Assembly: GCF_002811875.1 (NCBI RefSeq)
Contig: NZ_NPDZ01000005.1
Location: 186,001 to 250,000 of the forward strand
Reading direction: 5' to 3'
From: Leptospira perolatii
GTDB taxonomy: Bacteria; Spirochaetota; Leptospiria; Leptospirales; Leptospiraceae
DNA length: 64,000 bases
Below are positions 29,063-37,736 of the stretch, piece after piece. The position numbers and the translations under genes were made by a program. The notes under the pieces are model-generated. The model saw only the letters and a list, made by a program, of their open reading frames with translations. It ran no database searches and was not told the DNA's origin. Every line of letters starts with the position of its first letter. Position 1 is the stretch's first letter.

Positions 29063-30397
29063 TTAATTTCTTCCCTTATATCCAATGACATCCATAAATG
29101 CAGAGACGGAAAATACTGCTTTTCCGGGTCCAGGTTCTCCGTAACCGGGAGGAACAGGTAGATTATACTTTTCGAATGTAGCTTTCCATACAGTTAAGAG
29201 TTCACAAAAGTATTCTAATGTAGGTCCCGGTTGTGTTCCTAAAGTTGTATAAGGCTCCGGGCACCAGGCGGTAAATCTAGGCATGATTCCTCTCGACATA
29301 AAGTAATCGAGTCCTTCGCCGGTGGAAGATATCGCTTCTTGCACGCTGGAAAATCCCCAGGGTTGAGAGAGTTCTACTCCGCCCACAAAGTTTGGAATTA
29401 CATAAGAAGGTCCGAAGATTTCCGCAGAGTCCAAGATTCGGCGAATCCAAACGTCTCTACCTATATAAGCTTCCTTTCCTGGACAGATTTTTTTGAAGAG
29501 CTCCTTATCCCAAACTTCGTAATTCGGGTGATAGACTTGGATCCCTGCATCCTTAAATTTTTTACATTCTTCTTTTTCCCAAGCCTGGGAAACGATTTTG
29601 CCCATCCATCTTCCGGGAAATTTTTGTTCAATCGCTTGCGCGTATTCCAGGTAAAAATCGATCTCATTCTTTTTTTTCAAGGAAGTGATTACTGATCCAC
29701 CGGTGATTGTGTAGACCTTTGCGACCTCGTCTTCCGCATCGATCCAAGACAAAACTTCTAAGATATCTTCTACATCTTTTACACCTGTGTAAGGTCTGCC
29801 TGCATTTTTTTGCTGGCGGTAATTATGATTGATATCGCAATACGCACACTCTTCTTCTTTTCCAAAATATTGACAATTACGGAATACGGTAAGGTAGATG
29901 AGATATCCCCATTCGATTACGGGTGCAATTTCGCCCGGTAATTTTCCAGACTTTGTTTTATGGCGGTACCATTTAGGCTTAGGTGGATAGCTTAGTTCAC
30001 CTAGAAAAGTTTCCTGAAGATACAGTCCCGGTTTTCCTTCTCCTGATTCTCCGTTAGGAATTCGTTTTACCTTATAGGGAGAGTTTGGATTGTTTCGGGT
30101 AGAGACAATTGTCGGGAGAAGATTGAAATATCCTCCGCTCAGTCGGATCTCTTCCGGGGCTTTTGAGTCGATTCCTTCTTTCATTTCCGCTAGAGGGATA
30201 TGGTCAAAGGAGAAGATAAAATAATCCTTGGTCTTATAATCTCCTTCCACTAGAAAAGACTCGGGGGTAAAGTGAATTCCTTGTCTAAGAATATCCTGTT
30301 TTACGATTGCTTCCAAAGGAATGGATCGATACTTTTTCTCCATTTCCTCCAATAGGGACACCGTAGATTCAGGACGGATGGAATTCAGCGCAGACAT
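29063..30397 (-). CDS. Radical SAM protein with C-x8-C-x2-C motif
   Basis: A 444-residue enzyme that looks like a radical-SAM protein with an unusual cluster loop: C175, C184 and C187 (CQYFGKEEECAYCDIN) instead of the canonical C-x3-C-x2-C. Support for the fold includes the GGS segment YTITGGSVITSLKK (about residue 230) that would contact the SAM amino group, and barrel strands such as IVSQAWEKEECKKFKDAGIQVYHPNYEVWD. About 165 N-terminal residues and the C-terminal part (EPGPGKAVFSVSAFMD) are not familiar to me. The substrate is unknown. It is divergent from the PQQ-dehydrogenase-like gene. Confidence 0.75.
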   Translation of the reverse strand: MSALNSIRPESTVSLLEEMEKKYRSIPLEAIVKQDILRQGIHFTPESFLVEGDYKTKDYFIFSFDHIPLAEMKEGIDSKAPEEIRLSGGYFNLLPTIVSTRNNPNSPYKVKRIPNGESGEGKPGLYLQETFLGELSYPPKPKWYRHKTKSGKLPGEIAPVIEWGYLIYLTVFRNCQYFGKEEECAYCDINHNYRQQKNAGRPYTGVKDVEDILEVLSWIDAEDEVAKVYTITGGSVITSLKKKNEIDFYLEYAQAIEQKFPGRWMGKIVSQAWEKEECKKFKDAGIQVYHPNYEVWDKELFKKICPGKEAYIGRDVWIRRILDSAEIFGPSYVIPNFVGGVELSQPWGFSSVQEAISSTGEGLDYFMSRGIMPRFTAWCPEPYTTLGTQPGPTLEYFCELLTVWKATFEKYNLPVPPGYGEPGPGKAVFSVSAFMDVIGYKGRN

Positions 30398-30491
30398 TCT
30401 AACGACAGATTGATTTGCTCGTTTGTTTTGGCATCCTGTTTTTTCCGTTTTTGCCGTTGACCGGGTCGGTTTTCTGCCTAGGCTTTGTCGG

Positions 30492-31748
30492 ATGCGACCG
30501 CAGTCCTTTTTCCGAGTGATTTCTTTCCTTGCTTTCTTTGGCTATTTGCTGGTCGGTTCCGCCCAGAATCTTCTTTCTAAAACCTCCCACCCAAAAAAAG
30601 AAAACTCGACTTCTACTGCCAAAAAATCCGATTCGAAGCAGCCCAAGGAAGATGTCGTAACTTCGACAGTCCGTTGGTCGGACCTTTCCTGGACGGAAGT
30701 CGGTACTGGATTCCAGGAACCTACGGACATTCAATTTCTGCCAGGCCAAACTTCGAGTATGATCATTTTGGAAAAGAGAGGAAAGATCTTTCTGGTGAAT
30801 CTGGAGAATCAATCCAAACAGCTGATCGCTAATTTTGTAGGAAGCGTGGAGACCAGATCAGAAGAAGGTCTGTTGGGGCTCGCGTTTCATCCTGATTTTC
30901 TAAAGAATAAACTCTTCTACTTGAATGTGGTCTCGAAAGAGTCCGGCAAGGATCAAACTATGATTCTAGAATTCGAATGGAATGCGGAAAGAATATTAGG
31001 ATGGAATGATAGAAGAAGAGTACTCCTAAGAGTAGACCAGCCTTATTCGAATCATAACGCTGGTCAGTTGGCTTTTGGTCCGGATCGAAAACTGTACATC
31101 GGATTGGGAGACGGTGGGGCCGCGAATGATCCCTACAAAAATGGGCAGAATCCAAATACTTTTCTCGGAAGCATGCTCCGAATTGAACCGAACTTGCAAG
31201 CGATTGCACCGGCTTATACAGTTCCAGAAGACAACCCGTTCCGAAATACTCCCAATCATTTGCCAGAAATCTACGCGTACGGATTTCGAAATCCTTGGAG
31301 GTATTCCTTTGATTCCAAAACCGGCGAATTGTACGTCGCTGACGTAGGCCAGAACTTGTACGAAGAAATCGATCTAGTGAAAAAGGGGAAAAATTACGGA
31401 TGGAATGTAAAAGAAGGATTCCATTGTTTTCAGAGCAATCCTGATTGTAAAAAAAGGACTTTCGAAGACCCAATCTACGAGTACGATCACTCGGTAGGGC
31501 GCTCCATTACCGGTGGCTACGTGTACAGAGGAAAAAAATTGCCTATTTTAGAGGGTCATTATATTTTCGCAGACTTTGTTTCCGGTAGAATTTGGGCGCT
31601 CCACAAAGAAGACACTAGAAAGTCACAGGTTAAATTGATATCTAAGACGAATTTTTCGATCAGTACTTTTGGCCAAGATCCAGCTGGAGAGCTTTATTTT
31701 GCCGATTTTCAGCTTGGAAATATTTATCGTTTGGCAAAAAAAAATTGA
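30492..31748 (+). CDS. Exported PQQ-type glucose/sorbosone dehydrogenase-like protein
   Basis: A six-bladed beta-propeller protein of the soluble glucose/L-sorbosone dehydrogenase family. I use the ATG at 30492 (418 residues) because it places the signal peptide (RVISFLAFFGYLLVGSAQ) at the N-terminus. A linker rich in K, S and T follows, then the propeller with SEEGLLGLAFHPDF, NHNAGQLAFGPDRKLYIGLG, YAYGFRNPWRYSFD, VGQNLYEEIDLVKKGKNYGW and GGYVYRGKKLP. Many family members of this kind are not proven enzymes, and PQQ dependence is inferred from the family only. No other PQQ genes are nearby. Confidence 0.83.
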   Translation: MRPQSFFRVISFLAFFGYLLVGSAQNLLSKTSHPKKENSTSTAKKSDSKQPKEDVVTSTVRWSDLSWTEVGTGFQEPTDIQFLPGQTSSMIILEKRGKIFLVNLENQSKQLIANFVGSVETRSEEGLLGLAFHPDFLKNKLFYLNVVSKESGKDQTMILEFEWNAERILGWNDRRRVLLRVDQPYSNHNAGQLAFGPDRKLYIGLGDGGAANDPYKNGQNPNTFLGSMLRIEPNLQAIAPAYTVPEDNPFRNTPNHLPEIYAYGFRNPWRYSFDSKTGELYVADVGQNLYEEIDLVKKGKNYGWNVKEGFHCFQSNPDCKKRTFEDPIYEYDHSVGRSITGGYVYRGKKLPILEGHYIFADFVSGRIWALHKEDTRKSQVKLISKTNFSISTFGQDPAGELYFADFQLGNIYRLAKKN

Positions 31749-31845
31749 AATATATTGAAAATCCCAATTCTTTGAATGTTAACCCAATATAGACTGGAGA
31801 CTGCCTCCACCGCAGTCCCTTTCAATCTCGATCAAGGATAGGGGT

Positions 31846-33024
31846 ATGAAGAATTTCACTTCCGCTGCATCAGTCGCCCTCGTTGTCGGACTGTTGGCAT
31901 CCGGAGCTTGTAAAAAGCCTGCCGAGAACGTGGATTCCACGAGTGCCAAGCCGAGCGAACCGACTGCTATAGTCGTATTTAGCGTAGGAGAATCAAAAAT
32001 CCAACACGCTGATTTGACTGAGGAAAAAGCACAATTAGGTGCTTCTCTCAAAACAGGAGACAAGCTAGTAACCAAAGAAAAAGCTAAGGTTGATATCCAA
32101 TTTGCAGATGGTTCTGCAGTTAGGATTTCCGAGAATTCTCAGCTTGAATTTGCTACATTAGCTCTGAACACTCAAGGAAACACTGACACCAGACTTTCTC
32201 TAGTTTCAGGTAAGGTTTTCGCTAAGGTAAACAAGGCCAATAAGGATGACAAGTTCTCTGTGATCACCCCGACCGCAATCGCTGGTGTTCGTGGTACTTC
32301 CTTCATTGTTGACCGCACTAAATCCGACAAATCGATCGTAAAAGTGTTAGATGGATCCGTCGCAGTTGCTCCACGCGTTTCAGCACTGGAAGGAATGAGC
32401 GATGAGGAAATTTCTAAAAATACCGAACTAAAGAAAATCAAAGAATCTTTGGACAAGGCAGAAATCATTCTGGAAAAAGACGAGTCTTCTCTAGTAAGCG
32501 CGTCTGACAAAACTTTCGGTGTGAAAGATGCTTCTAAGATTAGCTCTAATCTTGAAAAAGAAATTCCGAAAGCAGTTACTAAGCTTTCTAGTTCAGGAAT
32601 TTCTAAATCAGAAGAGCAGGAAATCCATACGATTGTGACCGTTGACAAAACGACCGCAGACAAAATGGTAAAACTCTCCGAAGAAGCTTCTTCCGGCAAA
32701 TTGGATGAGCAAACTGCTGCTCAGATCGATTCTGAAAGAAAGAAAATCGAAGAGGATCTTGCAAAACGCCAAGAAGAAGAGTTAAAACGCTTCAAAAACG
32801 TATTGGTATCTGCTCCTAAGAACCTGAAGAGCAAACAAGACCTCGTGAACTACTACGAAAAACTCGAGAAGATCGTCATGACTGACGGAACTTCTATGAT
32901 CGGAGCTATCGTAGATCAGCAAGGAAGCACGATGATCGTTCACACCGAGCAAGGAATCAAACGGATTAACCAAGCCGATGTGCAAGAGGTCATTTACGAC
33001 TTCCATACTAAAACCAAGTTTTAA
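31846..33024 (+). CDS. FecR-domain lipoprotein, LipL45-like
   Basis: A 392-residue lipoprotein with signal peptide MKNFTSAASVALVVGLLASG and lipobox cysteine C22. The FecR domain (about residues 40-165) shows LKTGDKLVTKEKAKVDIQFADG, SGKVFAKVN and TPTAIAGVRGTSFIVD. The rest is lysine- and glutamate-rich helix (about 180-330) and ends in a short beta-like domain (MIGAIVDQQGSTMIVHTEQG). The layout resembles Leptospira LipL45-family proteins, an assignment from memory. No FecI sigma factor or TonB receptor is adjacent. AGGATAGGGG precedes the ATG, and a bidirectional terminator follows. Confidence 0.82.
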   Translation: MKNFTSAASVALVVGLLASGACKKPAENVDSTSAKPSEPTAIVVFSVGESKIQHADLTEEKAQLGASLKTGDKLVTKEKAKVDIQFADGSAVRISENSQLEFATLALNTQGNTDTRLSLVSGKVFAKVNKANKDDKFSVITPTAIAGVRGTSFIVDRTKSDKSIVKVLDGSVAVAPRVSALEGMSDEEISKNTELKKIKESLDKAEIILEKDESSLVSASDKTFGVKDASKISSNLEKEIPKAVTKLSSSGISKSEEQEIHTIVTVDKTTADKMVKLSEEASSGKLDEQTAAQIDSERKKIEEDLAKRQEEELKRFKNVLVSAPKNLKSKQDLVNYYEKLEKIVMTDGTSMIGAIVDQQGSTMIVHTEQGIKRINQADVQEVIYDFHTKTKF

Positions 33025-33049
33025 TCCGCAGGCTTAAAATTAATGGTGG

Positions 33050-33091
33050 AAAAACCCCGAGTGCTCGAAAGGGCCTCGGGTTTTTTCGTTT
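33050..33091. terminator. Bidirectional rho-independent terminator
   Basis: A stem with core CCCGAG at 33056-33061 and CTCGGG at 33075-33080 is flanked by A5 on the left and T6 on the right, so it can terminate on both strands. It serves the FecR lipoprotein gene and the convergent hypothetical gene. Confidence 0.85.
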
Positions 33092-33430
33092 TTAATGTCT
33101 AAAATTGGGATCTCGACTTTCCAAATATCCATCCCAGGTCTTCTGAATTGTTTCTAGAATTTCTCCCATATCCAAGAGCATTACTTTATCGTAATGATTT
33201 ACTAGTAGCTTATTTTTACCGAATTTCTTGATTTCTGCCCATTCGACTCGAAGCCCAGGAGTTAGCTCAAGGGCATCTATAATTAAATCACGAATTTCTA
33301 ATTTAGAAAGAGGGCCTTTTTTCTTGGATAGATAGGATAGAATCGAATGAAATACGATCTTCTTGACCTCGCTTCCGTCGAAGTCTTCAGATTTGGATTT
33401 AGAATTTCCTTTTCTTAGTTTCCTCGCCAT
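33092..33430 (-). CDS. Hypothetical protein downstream of lipA
   Basis: A 112-residue basic soluble protein (MARKLRKGNSKSKSEDFDG). The middle resembles a small helical DNA-binding or winged fold (IVFHSILSYLSKKKGPLSK), but I do not recognise a family. It overlaps the 3' end of lipA by 16 bases, so the two are probably co-transcribed. Its stop abuts the bidirectional terminator. Confidence 0.72.
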   Translation of the reverse strand: MARKLRKGNSKSKSEDFDGSEVKKIVFHSILSYLSKKKGPLSKLEIRDLIIDALELTPGLRVEWAEIKKFGKNKLLVNHYDKVMLLDMGEILETIQKTWDGYLESRDPNFRH

Positions 33431-34320
33431 GCGGCTTGCTCGTCAGCGTGATAAGAACTCCTAACTAGAGGTCCAGAGAACACAGATGTAAATCCTATTT
33501 CTTCTCCATATTTTTTGAGTTCTCGGAAACGGTCCGGGTGCACATATTCTTTGACCGGATGGTGCGTTGGTGTGGGCTGCAAATACTGGCCCAAGGTGAC
33601 CATTTTTACCCCAGCTTTGCGTAAATCTAAGAGCGCTTCCTTTACTTCCTCGATCGTTTCACCCAAGCCTAAAATCAATCCGCTCTTCGTCAAAAATCCT
33701 TTTTGGGAAGCATATTCTAATACCTGCAAAGATCTTTCGTACTTTTTGGCGGGAGCAATTTCAGGAAACAGCCTTTTGACTGTCTCCAAATTGTGATTAA
33801 AAATATCAGGTTTACCTGAATAAATAATTTCTAAATTTTCTTCCTTGGCTTTAAAGTCCGGTACCAATAATTCGATTTTGCAATTCGGTAATAGCTCTCT
33901 GATCCTGAGAACAGTTTCTTTGTAATGAGCAGCTCCTCCGTCAGGCAGATCATCTCTGTTAACGGAAGTGATGACTACATGCTTGAGTCCCAGAGCCGCT
34001 GCCGATTCCGCTACCCGTCTAGGTTCTTCCGGATCTAAAGAATTTGGCTTTCCGAAAGCCACATCGCAGTAACCGCATCTCCTGGTACAAATATCCCCCG
34101 CCAACATGTAAGTGGCGGTCTTTCTGGACCAGCAGTGATTCAGATTTGGACAAGAAGCACTTTCGCAAACAGTATGGAGTTTTCCTGAATCTACAGTTTC
34201 TCTCACCAAAGAAACAGGATTTTCTTTTTCTCTAAATGGCAGTCTGACTTTGAGCCATTCCGGTTTTTCGGGGGCCTGTGCATAGGAGGAAGTTCTAGGT
34301 TTTTTCTTGAGCGGGTTCAT
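33415..34320 (-). CDS. lipA: Lipoyl synthase LipA
   Basis: LipA is a radical-SAM enzyme that inserts two sulfurs into protein-bound octanoyl groups to make lipoate. Both clusters are visible: the auxiliary cluster C52, C57 and C63 (CESASCPNLNHC) and the SAM cluster C78, C82 and C85 (CTRRCGYC). The C-terminal serine ligand motif is in VRSSYHADEQ. The 301 residues match the family. It lies divergent from the pseudouridine synthase gene, with about 137 bases for promoters. Confidence 0.96.
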   Translation of the reverse strand: MNPLKKKPRTSSYAQAPEKPEWLKVRLPFREKENPVSLVRETVDSGKLHTVCESASCPNLNHCWSRKTATYMLAGDICTRRCGYCDVAFGKPNSLDPEEPRRVAESAAALGLKHVVITSVNRDDLPDGGAAHYKETVLRIRELLPNCKIELLVPDFKAKEENLEIIYSGKPDIFNHNLETVKRLFPEIAPAKKYERSLQVLEYASQKGFLTKSGLILGLGETIEEVKEALLDLRKAGVKMVTLGQYLQPTPTHHPVKEYVHPDRFRELKKYGEEIGFTSVFSGPLVRSSYHADEQAAWRGN

Positions 34321-34457
34321 GACCTACTAATAGCCTGGAGCAGGCAACCCGGAAGGTCAAGTGTTTTGACTGGCTTAAATCTACAGGGGAAGGGATCTTG
34401 GAATAAGCACAAAGTGGCTGCCCGTATTCTTTCCTTGGAAATATTGGAAAAAGCGAT

Positions 34458-35207
34458 TTGAAAAAAGAGAAAAAATTGCAAACGGATTCTGAGGTTAGAA
34501 TCAATCGATATCTTGCAGATTGCGGTTTCGGTTCTAGAAGAAAAACCGAGGAGCTAATTTTGTCCGGGTTTGTGACCGTAAATGGAGAGACCGTAAGAGA
34601 ACTTTCCAGAAAGATACAGGTTGGGTCAGATGAGGTAAAGGTTAGGGGAAAGGTTGCAATTCCGGAGCAGGAAATCTATGTCATTGCTCTCAATAAACCC
34701 AAAGGATATTTGTGTTCCCATTCGGATCGATTTCATGAAGAGACTGTATTTTCCTTACTTCCGGAAAAATTTGCCAGGCTTGCTATCGCCGGTAGGCTAG
34801 ATTTGGAATCTAGGGGACTTTTGCTACTTTCCAATGACGGCAAAATCGTGCAAAGGTTGAGTCATCCCACTATGGCGAGTGAAAAAGAATATTTGGTCAG
34901 GATTGATCGGAAAATCTCCTTCTCAAAAATAAAGCAGGAATTCCTCCAAGGAATTCAGGAAGGAGAAGAAACTCTAAGGGCCGAAAAAGTATTTTTAGAT
35001 TTGGAAGGCCGGGAAAATTCTGAATCGGATCGATTTAGGGTGATTTTGCAGCAAGGCAGAAAGAGGCAAATTCGCAGGATGTTCTCCGCTTTGGGAGCGA
35101 GAGTCGTGGATTTGCAGCGTGTCAGAATTGGAAATATTTTATTAATAGATTTGGGGATCAAAGAGGGAGAATACGTTTCCCTGAACCCGAATCGCTGGAG
35201 ATCATGA
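34458..35207 (+). CDS. RsuA/RluB-family rRNA pseudouridine synthase
   Basis: A 249-residue enzyme that makes pseudouridine in ribosomal RNA. An S4 RNA-binding domain is at residues 14-60 (INRYLADCGFGSRRKTEELI, then FVTVNGETV). The catalytic domain has NKPKGYLCSHSD and the catalytic aspartate D115 in AGRLDLESRGLLLLSNDG, and ends with QGRKRQIRRMFSALG. The sequence does not tell me whether it modifies 16S (RsuA) or 23S (RluB/RluE/RluF). The start is TTG. It overlaps the MBOAT gene by four bases (ATGA). Confidence 0.9.
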   Translation: MKKEKKLQTDSEVRINRYLADCGFGSRRKTEELILSGFVTVNGETVRELSRKIQVGSDEVKVRGKVAIPEQEIYVIALNKPKGYLCSHSDRFHEETVFSLLPEKFARLAIAGRLDLESRGLLLLSNDGKIVQRLSHPTMASEKEYLVRIDRKISFSKIKQEFLQGIQEGEETLRAEKVFLDLEGRENSESDRFRVILQQGRKRQIRRMFSALGARVVDLQRVRIGNILLIDLGIKEGEYVSLNPNRWRS

Positions 35208-36622
35208 GCTTTACTACGATTGAATTTCTACTCTTCTTTCTGGTAGTTTACCTTGTCTATTGGAACTTACCTGATCGGTTCAGAAGGAGCTTCCTTGTTT
35301 TCGCGTCTTCTGTTTTTTACGCAGTCGGGGCCTGGCAATTTCTTATCCATCTTTGGTTGGTACTAAGCATCAACTGGTTGTTATTGCGATATTTTTTGGA
35401 TAGAAAATGGTTCTTACCAACTACGATCGGATTCAACGTACTGAATCTTGCATTCTTTAAATATTTCTATTTTATCATGGATTCTGTGGGTGGAATCATT
35501 TCGTCTCCAGCCTTACAAAATAAGGTGAGTTTGGATGCAAAGATTTCTCAGGCCTTGGGTTGGTCTGGATTTGAGATCGTTTTGCCCATGACGATTAGCT
35601 ATTATACGTTTCAATTCATTTCTCTTGCGGTGGACAAAAAGAAAGGTTTGATCGAAGAGCCGATTTCGTTTCGCGGAATCTCTTCCTATATTTTGCTTTT
35701 TCCGGTAATGATTGCTGGACCGATTTTGAGGTACAAGGATGTATCCGGTCAGTTTGATTCTCCTAGAATGACTTCTTCCGATTTGGCTGACGGACTTTGG
35801 TTGATCCTATTCGGTTTGCTAAAAAAGTCTGTGCTCTCTGTTTTAATGACTGGCTCTATTTTTCCGGTTTTCGCCGAGCCGGCAGTATTTTCTGGCTGGG
35901 CTTTGCTTAGGACGATTTACTTTTTTGCGATCTACTTATACTTGGATTTTTCAGGATTGACCGACCTTGCAAGAGGAATCGGTCGTCTCTTAGGTCTCAA
36001 GCTACCTGAAAACTTTAAGGCTCCTTTTTTTATGGATGGATTCGGAGATTTTTGGAGAAGGTGGCACTTAACGTTTTCTTTTTGGATACGAGACTATTTG
36101 TATATTCCTCTCGGAGGTTCTCGCTCTGGAACGATCCGGACCTGCCTCAACTATCTGGTTGCATTTGGCTTAGGCGGTTTGTGGCACGGTGCGAGCACGA
36201 ACTACCTGCTCTGGGGTTTATTTACCGGTGGATATCTTTCTGCAGAAAGAGTAATGAAGGACTTAGGAATTCGATTGCTTCCTGAAATTCCTTATTTCAC
36301 CCGAATTGTGAAGTATATTTTCGTGCTTCATGTATATTGCATTTCTTGGATCTTATTTTTTACTCCTAGTGTGGGAGCTGCATTCGATGCCGTCGCAAGA
36401 ATCTTTACCTGGGCGGGAGGGCAAGCTTTACCGAATTGGGAACCTTGTGTGAGCGCGCTATTGATCGCGATGTTATTCCACGCCTCGGAAGAATGGCCCG
36501 AGAAGTTTGCGCTGCAGGACAAAACGAAAAAGAGGCTACTACCTTTTGCTTGGATAGTACTTCTGTTGGTTCTACTCGGTACTTCCGCTGGAAATGCGGA
36601 TTTCTTTTACGGTAGGTTTTAG
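35204..36622 (+). CDS. MBOAT-family O-acyltransferase, AlgI-like
   Basis: A 472-residue polytopic membrane protein of the MBOAT family, which transfers acyl groups across the membrane to polysaccharides or other surface molecules. About ten hydrophobic segments are seen. The active-site histidine is H328 in GLGGLWHGASTNYLLWG, and the family segments DFSGLTDLARGIGRLLGLKLPEN and FWRRWHLTFSFWIRDYLYIPLG are present. It closely resembles AlgI/DltB-type proteins. It is followed after two bases by an SGNH-like partner, a typical two-gene arrangement for O-acetylation of an exported glycan. The acceptor is unknown. Confidence 0.9.
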   Translation: MSFTTIEFLLFFLVVYLVYWNLPDRFRRSFLVFASSVFYAVGAWQFLIHLWLVLSINWLLLRYFLDRKWFLPTTIGFNVLNLAFFKYFYFIMDSVGGIISSPALQNKVSLDAKISQALGWSGFEIVLPMTISYYTFQFISLAVDKKKGLIEEPISFRGISSYILLFPVMIAGPILRYKDVSGQFDSPRMTSSDLADGLWLILFGLLKKSVLSVLMTGSIFPVFAEPAVFSGWALLRTIYFFAIYLYLDFSGLTDLARGIGRLLGLKLPENFKAPFFMDGFGDFWRRWHLTFSFWIRDYLYIPLGGSRSGTIRTCLNYLVAFGLGGLWHGASTNYLLWGLFTGGYLSAERVMKDLGIRLLPEIPYFTRIVKYIFVLHVYCISWILFFTPSVGAAFDAVARIFTWAGGQALPNWEPCVSALLIAMLFHASEEWPEKFALQDKTKKRLLPFAWIVLLLVLLGTSAGNADFFYGRF

Positions 36623-36624
36623 TA

Positions 36625-37659
36625 ATGAAACGACTTTATATCTATTATCCTGTATTCTTTCTGCTCGGAATTTTTCTATTAGATAAGATTTTTCTTTTAA
36701 ATTATTTCTCCGAGTCATTTAGCCAAAACGGGAACCCTGTATATTTTGCGCAGAGAAGGGCTTTGTTTCAACGCATGAAACTAGACCCGAAATTACAAGA
36801 TAGGAAACTCGCACTTGCTTTTGGGGATTCTAGAGCTTATCCATATTCAAATCAGCTAATGGAAGAAAAAATTAGCAAAGATTGGGTGGTCTACAATTTT
36901 GCGGGTCCTCAAGCGGTGCCTGCGTACGGCTTCTATTGGCTGAGAAAGATCGTAGGAGAAGGAATCGTACCGAAAGCAGTTTTTTATGTGGTAAGCCCTG
37001 AAGCATTCAATGATAAAACCGGTTTACTATACGATCCATTTTTGCGCTTAGGCGCAGACAGCGAATTTATTTCCACGTACTGGAATCAGTTTCCTTGGGA
37101 AGACCAGAAGAAAATACTGCTAGAAAGGTTATTTACCGTTAAGAAAGTAAATCCGGATCTAAAACTTTTGTACAGTCGTGCGATTGGAGGAAGACTGTAC
37201 CAGTACGATCCGGCCTACAACGACGAACGATTGATTCTGGATTTGGGAAGAGGAGAACAGTTCGCATACACAGCCAGTGCCAACGATTTAAAGAAACTTG
37301 CAAAGGACGCAATCCGTATCAAAAGCATTTATCTTTCGCAATTTACTGTAAACGAAACTGAGTTCTTTTTTGTGAAGGAGTTCCTTAAAATCTGTAAAGA
37401 GAGAGGAATTCGAGCGTACCTCATTTGGCCGAGAGTGTATGACGGTTATCGAAAGGGATATTATGAACTTGGTCTTGATAAAATTTGGTGGCCTAAAATG
37501 GAAGAACTTGCAAAAGAATTCGGAGCTACCTCCGTCGATTTCAATACAAAGTCTTCCTGTGATCTATACTACGATGCATCTCATCAGTCTGTTCTTTGTC
37601 TGAAAGAACAAATGAAGACTTTAATGGATGACTATTACGGAAAGAGCTTATTGAAATAA
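36625..37659 (+). CDS. Membrane-anchored SGNH-like partner (DUF1574-type)
   Basis: A 344-residue protein with one N-terminal membrane anchor (about residues 6-28) and a periplasmic domain. Catalytic-looking residues fit an SGNH hydrolase fold: S69 in LAFGDSRAYPYS and D317 and H320 in YYDASHQS. It resembles the DUF1574 proteins that accompany MBOAT proteins in Leptospira, and would complete acyl transfer outside the membrane as AlgJ/AlgX or DltD do; that part is inference. It ends just before a strong terminator. Confidence 0.8.
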   Translation: MKRLYIYYPVFFLLGIFLLDKIFLLNYFSESFSQNGNPVYFAQRRALFQRMKLDPKLQDRKLALAFGDSRAYPYSNQLMEEKISKDWVVYNFAGPQAVPAYGFYWLRKIVGEGIVPKAVFYVVSPEAFNDKTGLLYDPFLRLGADSEFISTYWNQFPWEDQKKILLERLFTVKKVNPDLKLLYSRAIGGRLYQYDPAYNDERLILDLGRGEQFAYTASANDLKKLAKDAIRIKSIYLSQFTVNETEFFFVKEFLKICKERGIRAYLIWPRVYDGYRKGYYELGLDKIWWPKMEELAKEFGATSVDFNTKSSCDLYYDASHQSVLCLKEQMKTLMDDYYGKSLLK

Positions 37660-37661
37660 GG

Positions 37662-37713
37662 AAAATCTTGTCCGCAGAACTTTGGACTGCCGCAAGCAGC
37701 GGACAAGATTTTT
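37662..37713. terminator. Bidirectional terminator with 14-bp perfect stem
   Basis: The arms AAAATCTTGTCCGC (37662-37675) and its exact complement (37699-37712) flank a 23-base loop, with T-runs on both strands. It lies between the convergent SGNH-like gene and the transaldolase gene and can serve both. Confidence 0.85.
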
Positions 37714-37736
37714 GGAATACTAGGGTCAGAGCAAAG

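Noticed and set aside
30958..31473. A 171-codon minus-strand frame opposite the PQQ-dehydrogenase-like gene
   Set aside because: The plus strand carries the conserved propeller motifs; the antisense frame shows no conserved segment.
32172..32699. A 175-codon minus-strand frame opposite the FecR lipoprotein gene
   Set aside because: It is antisense to the FecR domain and rich in serine and leucine, as expected from the complement of a lysine- and glutamate-rich gene.
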